Made by a program: the position numbers and the translations under genes. Positions 7,757-15,400 of a stretch of DNA of 32,924 nucleotides are shown here, in pieces; the first letter of the stretch is position 1, and each line of letters starts with the position of its first letter. The stretch comes from CAZQRW01 sp964596115 (GTDB lineage: Bacteria; Hydrothermota; UBA3072; B12-G15): NCBI GenBank assembly GCA_964596115.1, contig CAZQRW010000021.1:1-32924 (forward strand). The letters are read 5' to 3'. The notes beneath the pieces are model-generated. The model made no database searches. It saw nothing but the letters and a program-made list of their open reading frames with translations, and was not told the origin of the DNA.

Positions 7757-8571
7757 CTTTTATCCTCTATTATACCTTTTGCTCTTCCTCTGTCGAGTGC
7801 CAGAGGCGTTATTATTGTTCCCCGCGAGAGTAAGATTTTCATTCCATTCTTCTCGGCATCCATTATATCTTGCTCTGTAATTAGTCTTTTTGTAATGATT
7901 ACTTTTTTAGGTGAGCCTCCCCCTAAACTGGTCTTGAGTAGGTAGCATTTATCACCTTGTTTTAGGCCAGCTGCATTTGCCTCATCAAAGTCAATATGAA
8001 AATCAAGAGCGTAATTTACATTCACTCTTATTATCACCTCATCAAAGATCAATTTTCTTGCATCCCCACAAAGAACGCGCACGATCTCGCCGTCAGTAAC
8101 GTTGTATTCTTTTGCATCTTCAGGCGTCATATGTATATGTCTCTTTGCGATGATTATCCCCTCTTTTAATGTCTTTGAGCCTTTGGGCCCTACTATTGTT
8201 CCCGATGCTGAGCCAGCCAGATCCCCGGAATCCCTGATGGGTGGACTAATGCCCAATTTAATAGCATCACTTATAGAGAGCTCTATTTGCGTTTGTTTTC
8301 TTACAGGTCCAAGAATCCTCAGATTTTCAATTACCCCCTTTTCCCCTATTAATGTAACCCTTTCTTTTGCGGCAAATTGACCAGGCTGTGATAGATCGTA
8401 TTCTTTTGTAAGTTTGTAATTTTCACCAAAAAGAATATTGAGGTCCTCTTGTGAGATATGAAGATGTCTCCCCGAAATGCCAACGGGTATTGGCTTCTCA
8501 TTGGGCATAATACCGTAGAATTCCTTTTCAAGGATCTTTTTTACAGTCTCCCGCAGAGTCTTATCGTTCAC
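7753..8571 (-). CDS. pduL: PduL-type phosphate acyltransferase with N- and C-terminal extensions
   Basis: Microcompartment phosphotransacylase converting acyl-CoA plus phosphate to acyl-phosphate and CoA. Both PduL domains are present: GISGRHLHIS (H36, H38), AKRHIHMTPEDA and DFHIDFDEAN provide the two-zinc site. The protein is 272 residues, longer than the roughly 210 usual. The N-terminal NDKTLRETVKKILEKEF is a likely amphipathic encapsulation helix. The C terminus (ITEQDI..A.KNG.KI....GTIITPLA) resembles a short module seen in other microcompartment proteins. The start is GTG and overlaps the aldehyde dehydrogenase stop (GTGA). With that enzyme it forms the CoA-recycling core of the shell. 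Confidence 0.92.
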   Translation of the reverse strand: MNDKTLRETVKKILEKEFYGIMPNEKPIPVGISGRHLHISQEDLNILFGENYKLTKEYDLSQPGQFAAKERVTLIGEKGVIENLRILGPVRKQTQIELSISDAIKLGISPPIRDSGDLAGSASGTIVGPKGSKTLKEGIIIAKRHIHMTPEDAKEYNVTDGEIVRVLCGDARKLIFDEVIIRVNVNYALDFHIDFDEANAAGLKQGDKCYLLKTSLGGGSPKKVIITKRLITEQDIMDAEKNGMKILLSRGTIITPLALDRGRAKGIIEDKR

Positions 8572-10079
8572 CTACCGGTTCTCCACTTCAAAAATTCTTT
8601 TACAATACCTTCAATTTCTTCATTTGTAAGATGGTTTTCTTCTTCTTGCGGGGGCGCCTTCTCTTCTGTGGCAGTTTTTTTAATTGGTTTTTCCTCTTCT
8701 TTTTTGGGCTTTGCCTTTTCAAGCGTTAGTTCTGATATGGGATAAGCAAGTCTCTTTATATTCATTAAATGGTAAGGTGTAACATTATCAGATGTAATTC
8801 CTCCTCCCATTGCACCGCAACCAAGTGTCATAGAAGGGTCAAGCCCGGTGGTAAGTCCAATGGCACCCTGGGAGCCACCCGTATTAACGAGTATTCTAAA
8901 GGCAGGTTTTTTTAGGGCAAAGGACTTAATAACATTTTCATTATTTGAATGTATCACAAGGGTATGACCCAACCCTTCGAATTTCAAAATTTTTATACAT
9001 AGTTCACATCCCTCCAACCAATCTTCGACCTCATAGTAAGCAAGAACGGGCGAAAGCTTTTCTTTAGAAAGAGGAAAATCTGGACCTACCCCCTTTAATT
9101 CTGCTATTAGAACAATTGTATTCGGAGGCACATCTATCCCGGCCTTTTTTGCAATGAATGTGGCACTTCTTCCAACGACATCAATGGAGGGGATACCCTT
9201 TGCGGAGAATAGTATTTTTTCAATGTTTTTTTGCTCCTCGTCTGAAAGAAAATAACCCCCCAATTCTTTGAATGTTTCTTTGACTTTATTACTTATTTCT
9301 CTGTCAACAACTACATTTTGTTCGGAGGAGCAGACTACACCATTATCAAAGGTCTTGCTTATGATTATATTTTCAACCGCATTCTTGATATCAGCACTCT
9401 TTTCAATGTATGCAGGAACATTCCCTGGTCCCACGCCAATGGCAGGTGTCCCAGAAGAATAAGCAGCTTTCACAAGGGCTGTTCCTCCCGTGGCAAGGAC
9501 AAGATTCACATCGGGATGTTTCATAAGAGTGTTAGTCCCTTCCATTGTTACAGTCTCCATACAGAGGATTGTGTCATCTGGAGCACCGGCTTTCTTTGCG
9601 GCATCATTTAGTATATCTGCCGCAGACTTAGAGCACTTTACTGCATTCGGATGAGGGGAGAATATAATTGTATTTCTTGCCTTTACCGCGATTAATGCGT
9701 TATGAAAAATCGTCGAAGTTGGATTGGTAGTTGGAATTATTCCAACAATAACCCCCATTGGTTCAGCAATCTCATATACCTTCTTCTCCGGATATTCCTT
9801 TATAAACCCCACCGTTTTTAGATCCTTTATAAATTCATAAACATTTTTTGAAGCGAAGAGGTTTTTCTGTACCTTGTGCTCGTATACTCCGATATTTGTT
9901 TCTTCAACTGCAAGTTTTGCAAGTTTTTCAGAGTTTTCTACGGCAGCATCTGCCATACTTTTAACGATTAGATCGATTTTCTCTTGAGAAAATTCCTCAA
10001 GGATTTTTTGTGCTGTATTTGATTTTTTTACAAGGTCCCTTGCTTCCTGAATGGAGAGGAGATCTCTATCAAGTTCCAT
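8568..10079 (-). CDS. CoA-acylating aldehyde dehydrogenase, microcompartment type (PduP/EutE-like)
   Basis: Oxidises an aldehyde (acetaldehyde or propionaldehyde are the usual choices) to acyl-CoA with NAD+. It has the cofactor-binding segment IIPTTNPTST, the glycine motif LATGGTALV, and the nucleophilic cysteine in FDNGVVCSSEQ (C250). After the catalytic domain come a charged Lys/Glu/Pro linker (about 450-485) and an amphipathic C-terminal helix, LTNEEIEGIVKEFLKWR, which looks like a shell-targeting peptide. ATG at 10079 is preferred over an in-frame TTG two codons upstream because GGGAG lies seven bases before it. The aldehyde itself cannot be named from sequence. Confidence 0.92.
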   Translation of the reverse strand: MELDRDLLSIQEARDLVKKSNTAQKILEEFSQEKIDLIVKSMADAAVENSEKLAKLAVEETNIGVYEHKVQKNLFASKNVYEFIKDLKTVGFIKEYPEKKVYEIAEPMGVIVGIIPTTNPTSTIFHNALIAVKARNTIIFSPHPNAVKCSKSAADILNDAAKKAGAPDDTILCMETVTMEGTNTLMKHPDVNLVLATGGTALVKAAYSSGTPAIGVGPGNVPAYIEKSADIKNAVENIIISKTFDNGVVCSSEQNVVVDREISNKVKETFKELGGYFLSDEEQKNIEKILFSAKGIPSIDVVGRSATFIAKKAGIDVPPNTIVLIAELKGVGPDFPLSKEKLSPVLAYYEVEDWLEGCELCIKILKFEGLGHTLVIHSNNENVIKSFALKKPAFRILVNTGGSQGAIGLTTGLDPSMTLGCGAMGGGITSDNVTPYHLMNIKRLAYPISELTLEKAKPKKEEEKPIKKTATEEKAPPQEEENHLTNEEIEGIVKEFLKWRTGR

Positions 10080-10081
10080 TA

Positions 10082-10531
10082 TCAATCTCCCTTATTTTGT
10101 TTATTTGCTTTTAGGAACTTTAGAAGGGTCTCCTTATTGGCAGATGATATCTCTCTCCCCTTTAATGGGAAATCGGATAGTTTTCTTGCATAATCTCTGA
10201 GCTCTTTCACAGTCATACTCTCAAAAAAGTTTTTTAAAGAGGTTTTTTTACCCCTTGTCACACTCTTTATGATTTTTTCCGTATCACTATGAGGATTTGG
10301 TATTACATGTGAAGATACGAGTTGTCCTACTTTACTTGCAGCGCTGGCACCTGCATCCACAGCTGATAAGCAGGCAGCAGTAGTTCCTCTCACCTTGGTG
10401 ACGACGAGTCCCCCTGTAGAGAGTTCGTAGCCAACGAGTACTACTTCAGCAGCCTTGAGCATTGCATCTGTAGCCTCTATAGCCCCCACCAAACCAAGGG
10501 TTTCAATCATCCCAAGGGCATTTTCTTCCAA
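10082..10531 (-). CDS. BMC-H shell protein with a C-terminal SAP-like extension
   Basis: Hexamer-forming shell protein. Residues 1-88 are a BMC domain (LGMIETLGLVGAIEATDAML, then the GQLVSSHVIPNPH end). A basic linker (SVTRGKKTSLKN) leads to about 40 extra residues (MTVKELRDYARKLSDFPLKG..SSANKETLLKFLKA) with a helix-loop-helix pattern like SAP or Rho-N nucleic-acid-binding modules. EutK likewise carries an added C-terminal domain, so an interior-facing docking or nucleic-acid-binding role is possible. The start is TTG: GGGAGG ends five bases before it and the N terminus then aligns with the upstream paralogue. The gene begins directly at the paralogue's stop. Confidence 0.85.
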   Translation of the reverse strand: MEENALGMIETLGLVGAIEATDAMLKAAEVVLVGYELSTGGLVVTKVRGTTAACLSAVDAGASAASKVGQLVSSHVIPNPHSDTEKIIKSVTRGKKTSLKNFFESMTVKELRDYARKLSDFPLKGREISSANKETLLKFLKANKQNKGD

Positions 10532-10834
10532 TTATGCCTCCCTCTTTATACCTCCACCCGGGAGTATTTTTTCTACCTCGATATGTGGTCTTGGGATTAC
10601 ATGAACAGAAACAAGTTCTCCCACTCTGCTTGCAGCAGCTGCACCGGCATCTGTGGCAGCCTTTACTGCACCAACATCACCTCTAACAAATACAGTAACA
10701 TAACCACCACCGATCTGTTCCTTCCCAAGCAGATGAACCCTTGCGGCTTTAACCATCGCATCTGCTGCCTCAATAGAGCCAACCAACCCTTTTGTTTCAA
10801 TCATTCCAAGGGCTATTCCCATTTTTTCCTCCAT
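10532..10834 (-). CDS. BMC-H microcompartment shell protein (PduA/EutM-like)
   Basis: A 100-residue single BMC-domain protein that should form flat hexamers, the main facet tile of the shell. The N terminus is GIALGMIETKGLVGSIEAAD, the pore-region segment is EQIGGGYVTVFVRGD, and the end VGELVSVHVIPRPH is typical of the family. It has a strong AAGGAGG ribosome site, suiting a major shell component. A 44-bp gap separates it from the upstream DUF3467 gene, the first break in the operon, and could hold an internal promoter. No pentamer (EutN/CcmL) or BMC-T gene is visible in the window, so shell closure needs genes elsewhere. Confidence 0.95.
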   Translation of the reverse strand: MEEKMGIALGMIETKGLVGSIEAADAMVKAARVHLLGKEQIGGGYVTVFVRGDVGAVKAATDAGAAAASRVGELVSVHVIPRPHIEVEKILPGGGIKREA

Positions 10835-10851
10835 AAAATACCTCCTTTTTT

Positions 10852-10882
10852 ATTATCTTACAGGAAAATAAAAAAAAGTCAA
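10852..10882 (-). promoter_or_regulatory. weak candidate internal promoter before the shell genes
   Basis: TTGACT (10882-10877) and GATAAT (10857-10852) on the minus strand are 19 bp apart, slightly long for sigma-70. They sit in the only real gap of the operon, before the strong ribosome site of the first shell gene. The call is tentative. Confidence 0.3.
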
Positions 10883-11172
10883 TCACGCTTGAACCCTATA
10901 TTTCTTTCCTGCTCCGCAGACAGTTTTATCTCGCCAAATTGATTTTCGAATTTCTCTATATTGTCCCTCAGGGCCATTAAGAGGAGTTTTGCGTGCTGTG
11001 GTGTCATTATCACCCTTGATTTCACCTTTGCCTTTTTCATACCCGGGAGCATCCTGCAGAAATCAACTATAAATTCTGCGGGTGAGTGTGTTATTATTGC
11101 AAGATTTGAGTAAACACCTTCAATATCTCCTAAGTCTACCTCCACCTGTTGCCCCTTTTCCTGTTTTATCAT
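10879..11172 (-). CDS. DUF3467 family protein
   Basis: A 97-residue cytoplasmic protein matching the DUF3467 pattern: an N-terminal strand followed by YSNLAIITHSPAEFIVDFCRM and later KSRVIMTPQHAKLLLMALRDNIEKFE. The family has no settled function that I know of. It overlaps map by 4 nt (ATGA) and precedes the shell genes by 44 bp, so it is co-transcribed with both. Nothing shows it is a microcompartment component; it may simply travel with map. Confidence 0.85.
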   Translation of the reverse strand: MIKQEKGQQVEVDLGDIEGVYSNLAIITHSPAEFIVDFCRMLPGMKKAKVKSRVIMTPQHAKLLLMALRDNIEKFENQFGEIKLSAEQERNIGFKRD

Positions 11173-11933
11173 ATCTCTACCTCCTCTACTTTTGTTAAGA
11201 TTTCATTTCCCCCTTCTGTAATTAGTATGGAATTCTCAAAGTGAGCCGATGGTTTATGGTCCAGTGTGACCACTGTCCACCCATCTGAAAGTATTCTTAC
11301 ATCTGGTTTCCCCATATTTACCATCGGTTCAATAGCGATCGTCATATTGGGTTTTAGAAGCGGACCAATGCCTTTGGTACCAAAGTTTGGTATTGCGGGC
11401 TCCTCGTGCAGTTTTACACCCACTCCATGCCCAACGAATTCTCTTACAATGCTGAAACCATTTTTTTCGACGTGTGACTGAACTGCATATGATATATCGC
11501 CAACCCTGTTGCCCGGAATAGCAGCATCGATTCCCTTATACAATGACTGCTCTGTTACCTCAAGCAATTTTTTTTTCTTCCCCTGAATACTACCAACAGC
11601 AAATGTTCTTGCAGCATCACCATAGTAACCCTTATAGATTGCCCCAAAATCAATACCTACGATGTCTCCCTCCGTTAGTTTATAATTATCTGGTATACCA
11701 TGTATTACGACATCGTTTACCGAGATACAGACAGCCGCAGGGTAACCACCATAGCCCTTAAACGCAGGTTTCCCCCCCAGGCTATTAAGATATGCCTCTG
11801 CCCTAACATCAATTTCTTCTGTTGTAATACCAGGTTTGATGAGTTTTTTCCCTATAAATGCGATGGTCATTGCAGTGAGCCTGCAGGCCTCTCTTATGTA
11901 ATTTATCTCTCTCTTGCTTTTGATGATAATCAC
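11169..11933 (-). CDS. map: Methionine aminopeptidase type I
   Basis: Removes the initiator methionine from nascent proteins. All five metal ligands are present: D95 (GIDFGA), D106 (YGDAART), H169 (GHGVG), E202 (IEPM) and E233 (HFENS), with the substrate histidine H78. The GTG start at 11933 gives an N terminus (IIIKSKREINYIREA) like other type I enzymes. An in-frame TTG at 11960 would add nine residues, but its codons lie inside the promoter. There is no Shine-Dalgarno; the promoter's -10 box ends six bases before the GTG. It is the first gene of the operon running to lptG. Confidence 0.95.
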   Translation of the reverse strand: MIIIKSKREINYIREACRLTAMTIAFIGKKLIKPGITTEEIDVRAEAYLNSLGGKPAFKGYGGYPAAVCISVNDVVIHGIPDNYKLTEGDIVGIDFGAIYKGYYGDAARTFAVGSIQGKKKKLLEVTEQSLYKGIDAAIPGNRVGDISYAVQSHVEKNGFSIVREFVGHGVGVKLHEEPAIPNFGTKGIGPLLKPNMTIAIEPMVNMGKPDVRILSDGWTVVTLDHKPSAHFENSILITEGGNEILTKVEEVEI

Positions 11934-11939
11934 AGAAAA

Positions 11940-11968
11940 ATCATAAGCATATACAATCAAAAAGTCAA
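11940..11968 (-). promoter_or_regulatory. sigma-70-type promoter of the map-BMC-lpt operon, probably leaderless
   Basis: TTGACT (11968-11963), a 17-bp spacer and TATGAT (11945-11940) are followed by six bases (TTTTCT) and the map GTG at 11933. This is the same geometry as at the fusion gene (60-95) and the PHP gene. It fixes the start of map. Confidence 0.7.
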
Positions 11969-11976
11969 GTAAATAT

Positions 11977-12350
11977 TAAAGTTGAAAGGATTAAATTATT
12001 TCCAAAGTAAATTTTTTCATCAGATTCCTGGTCTCTCCCTATATCCTGCCATTCTTTACCTCGCTATTCTTTCTATACTTCTCCTACCTTGCTTCTCTTC
12101 CTGCTTCTCTCCTACCTTGTCTGACTGTGTAGAATACCAAAAAGAAAAAAACTAAAATAACCAACTATGTCTTTTGCCTTATCTTTTAAGCCGTGATTCT
12201 TAAGTCGTTTAAAATCCCGTTCTCCCGTAAAGAAAAGCCTTTTTTCACGATTCACGAATTACGAATCACAAATCACGGTCTTTTTATGACTTCCGCATTT
12301 TATATACCTTGTCTAATGTGACATCTATAATAGTAAAAACATATGGACTT
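11977..12350. other. divergent intergenic region with pyrimidine tract and short repeats
   Basis: No gene is visible between map and the sigma-54 regulator. Positions about 12030-12125 are a C/T-rich, degenerate repetitive tract on the plus strand, much like the one at 2567-2690. Positions 12247-12274 hold four tandem 7-mers of the form ACGAWTY. CCGTGATT (12191-12198) and AATCACGG (12271-12278) form an 8-bp inverted pair. A half-site ATGTGACAT at 12316-12324 shares its core with the palindromes at 18.35-18.49 kb. Confidence 0.6.
12247..12274. repeat. four tandem 7-mers (ACGAWTY type)
   Basis: ACGATTC, ACGAATT, ACGAATC and ACAAATC follow one another without gaps. Low-complexity runs of this kind occur in intergenic DNA of several candidate-phylum genomes. 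No function is evident. Confidence 0.6.
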
Positions 12351-12357
12351 CTTTATG

Positions 12358-12385
12358 TTGACACATAATAAAATAGGAGTAATAT
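12358..12385 (+). promoter_or_regulatory. sigma-70-type promoter of the sigma-54 regulator gene
   Basis: TTGACA (12358-12363), a 16-bp spacer and TAATAT (12380-12385) give a start near 12392. The leader of about 19 nt contains GGAGA before the ATG at 12411, so this transcript is not leaderless. The half-site ATGTGACAT lies about 35 bp upstream of the -35 box and might allow autoregulation. Confidence 0.55.
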
Positions 12386-12410
12386 CATTATTAATGGAGA
12401 GAAGAGCAAA

Positions 12411-15400
12411 ATGAGTATAAAAGATTTGAGGCATCTTAAGCAAATCACATCAGGAAGGTTTGGCAAAATTTTTGAGGACACCAAAAATGAAGAAATCCTT
12501 TATAAAATTGGGGCACCAGAAGATAGAGAGATTCTAAGAAACCAATTTTTCCTATTAAAAAGTCTTGATTCACCTAACTTTGCAAAGGTTTATGAATGGA
12601 TAGAAAACAAGGAATTTTGTGGGTATAGTATAGAAAGGATCATCTGGCCTCAGATAAATATATGGGGGAAAGATATTACAAGAGAGGGGGGTAAAAAGTA
12701 TGAGATGGTAAAGTCTGTACTCCTGAATATACTTGATGCCATTCAATATATGCACAAAAAGGGTGTAATCCATGGAGATCTGAAACCATCCCACATATTT
12801 GTAAGCAAAGATGGGGAGATAAAGATCATTGATCCGGGATACGATCCTGACATTCTTACACCTGCCTATGCTGCACCAGAGGCACTGCTGGGAGAGGTAA
12901 CTGAGTCATCCGATATTTACTCAATTGGAATAATATTTTATGAGATTCTTACGGGGAAGGTTGCATACCCTGGTAGTATTCAGGAAATAATCGAGAAGAA
13001 ATTTAATGAGGAACTTCCGCCCCTGCCGTCCATAGATAAATTCATTCCCCCGGTACTGGACGACCTTCTATTCCGGATGATCTCTCCAAAGGCAGAAATG
13101 AGGTATAGAAATATTGATGAAATCTGGATGGATATAAGGTTAAAGAAGGGTATAAAGGTAAGGACTTCATTTATTCCTGTTTTTGTAGATCGGGAGGAGG
13201 AGCTAAACTTCTTTGAGAGGGCATTAAGCGAGGAAGAACCGAGAATAATGTTTATTATAGGCAAAAAAGGGATTGGGAAAACAAGTCTCCTGCATCAGAT
13301 GAAGATTCGTTCCTTGCAGAACGGCATTTCTGTAAGGATGCTTGGAGCAAGGGATTTTTCTGATTGGAATGTAAAATCAACAGACAAGAATGTAATTCTT
13401 ATAGACGAACCCGAAAATATCGAAAGGATTATTCAGATATTAAGGGATAAAAAAGATATAATTCCTTTTTCGAATATCCTCATTGTTATTACTTCATACA
13501 ATCCTCCCAACCTGGGTGAGGATTTTCCACTGGAGAAAAGAACATTTGAATTGAAACCCCTGAAAAGGGATGATATAGTGGAAATATCCACATTAAATTT
13601 TCCCAATCTAAAGAATAGGGGAAGGCTTATTGAATTTATTTCTGAAAGGTCAGAGGGAAATCCCTTACTTATATATATTCTTTTTCACTCCCTGTGTAAA
13701 AATGGCTTGATAGAGAGGATAGGTAAAGAGTATGAGTTCAAGGTGAATGAGGCGAAACTGACAGAGGCGGAGGTTCCAGGAATTCTAAAATTAAGGGCAG
13801 ATGAACTGAGCAGAGAGGAGAAAAAACTTGCAAAGCACCTCTCTATTTTTGGGATACCCGTAGATATTGGTTTTATTGAATCCGTCGGTTTATCCAGACC
13901 ATACCTTGTGCTTATGCAGTTGGTATCAAGGGGTATCCTTACAAAGAAGGGGGGAAAGGTATTTTTTAACAATGAATGGATGAGGGAATACTTCTTTAAA
14001 TTACTGAAGAGGGATGAGAAGAAAAATATACACAGGTTGATAGCATCCTCAAAGGTGATAAGGGATCCCGAAATACTCTACAGGAGTCAGGAAATATTGG
14101 GAATGACCGGGGAGGCGGTAAGGTCTCTCTGGAGGGCTGCAAGGGAGAGGATAAAGGCGGGTGACTATAAGGCGGGATTGGAATTTCTAAAGAAGTCCAT
14201 AAAACTGAAGAAAGATAGATTACTCAGTATAATCGTTGCAAGACTATATGATTTAACGGGAGACTTCGGAAATGCTGCATCAATGTATCACAGTCTCCAG
14301 AAGGGTTTTCCCGATAAACCCTTTTTCCTTTTTAAGGAGGGTATGAATCTGAGGAGGATTGGGGAGAATAAGAGGGCAGAGTCCATTTTCAAGGGGTTGT
14401 TAAAGAGAAAAATTATCCCCTTCAGACAGAGGGTCATCTATGAGTATGGGAGGCTTCTCCTTGCTGAAAAGCAAGGTGATAAGGCAGAAAAACTGATTGA
14501 ATCCATAAAGGGAAAATACACCATCCCTGGTATCCCTTATCTAAAGGCATTGATATATTATGAGAAAAAGGCATTTGAGGATGCGATAACGGTCTGTAAG
14601 GATGCACTAAAGAAAAACTATTCAGATATGTACAAAAAGGCATTTCTTAACCTCATCGGTATCTCATTCCAGGGGTTGGAAAAGTATGAAGAATCGATAG
14701 ATTACTTCAAGATGTGCATTGAACTGGATAGAAAGATAAACGACAGGTTAAACGAGGCAGTACATAGATCGAATATCGGTTTTTCCCTCCTGAGGCTCGA
14801 TAGATACAGCGATGCAGTTACAGAGATAGAGGATGCAATAGGGGTATTCAGGAGATTGAGAAATTTTGAGCTGGAGAAATATGCACTTGCCAACCTTGCC
14901 ATCATATTCCTGAGATTGGGGAACTGGGATGAGTTAAAAAAGAGGATATGGGATTTTGAAAAATATTACAATAAAGTGGATATACTTTTAAGGGAGAGTT
15001 TATTCTATACACATCTGTATCAGGGAAATTTTGAAGAAGCAAAGAAATTGTTGAATGATCTGAAGAAGGACAGGGAATTATTCCTGATTGCACAGGGTCA
15101 CCTCCATTTCCAAAGGGGAGATTATAAGGGCTCCGAAGAATTTTTTTTGGAATCCCTCAAGATATTAAGGGAACAGAGGGATAGGCGAGAGATATCCTCA
15201 AAACTTGCTGAATCACTGTTCTATCAGGGGAATATTGAGGAGGCAAGAGAAATCATAACCCCATTTGTGGATGACATCTCCTCCATTAGCTCCCCATTTG
15301 AGAAGGCATCCCTCCTCTCCACCTATGGTCTCCTATCAGGGGTGAGGTATCTGAAAGAGGCGAGGTTGATGTTCTCTGATATGGGGTTGCCATTCTATGT

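Noticed and set aside
10082..10834. The two shell genes as a single BMC-T (tandem) gene
   Set aside because: A TAA stop separates them and the second has its own ribosome site and start.
12247..12274. Tandem 7-mers as a CRISPR or iteron array
   Set aside because: There are only four degenerate units without spacers, and no replication or cas genes are nearby.
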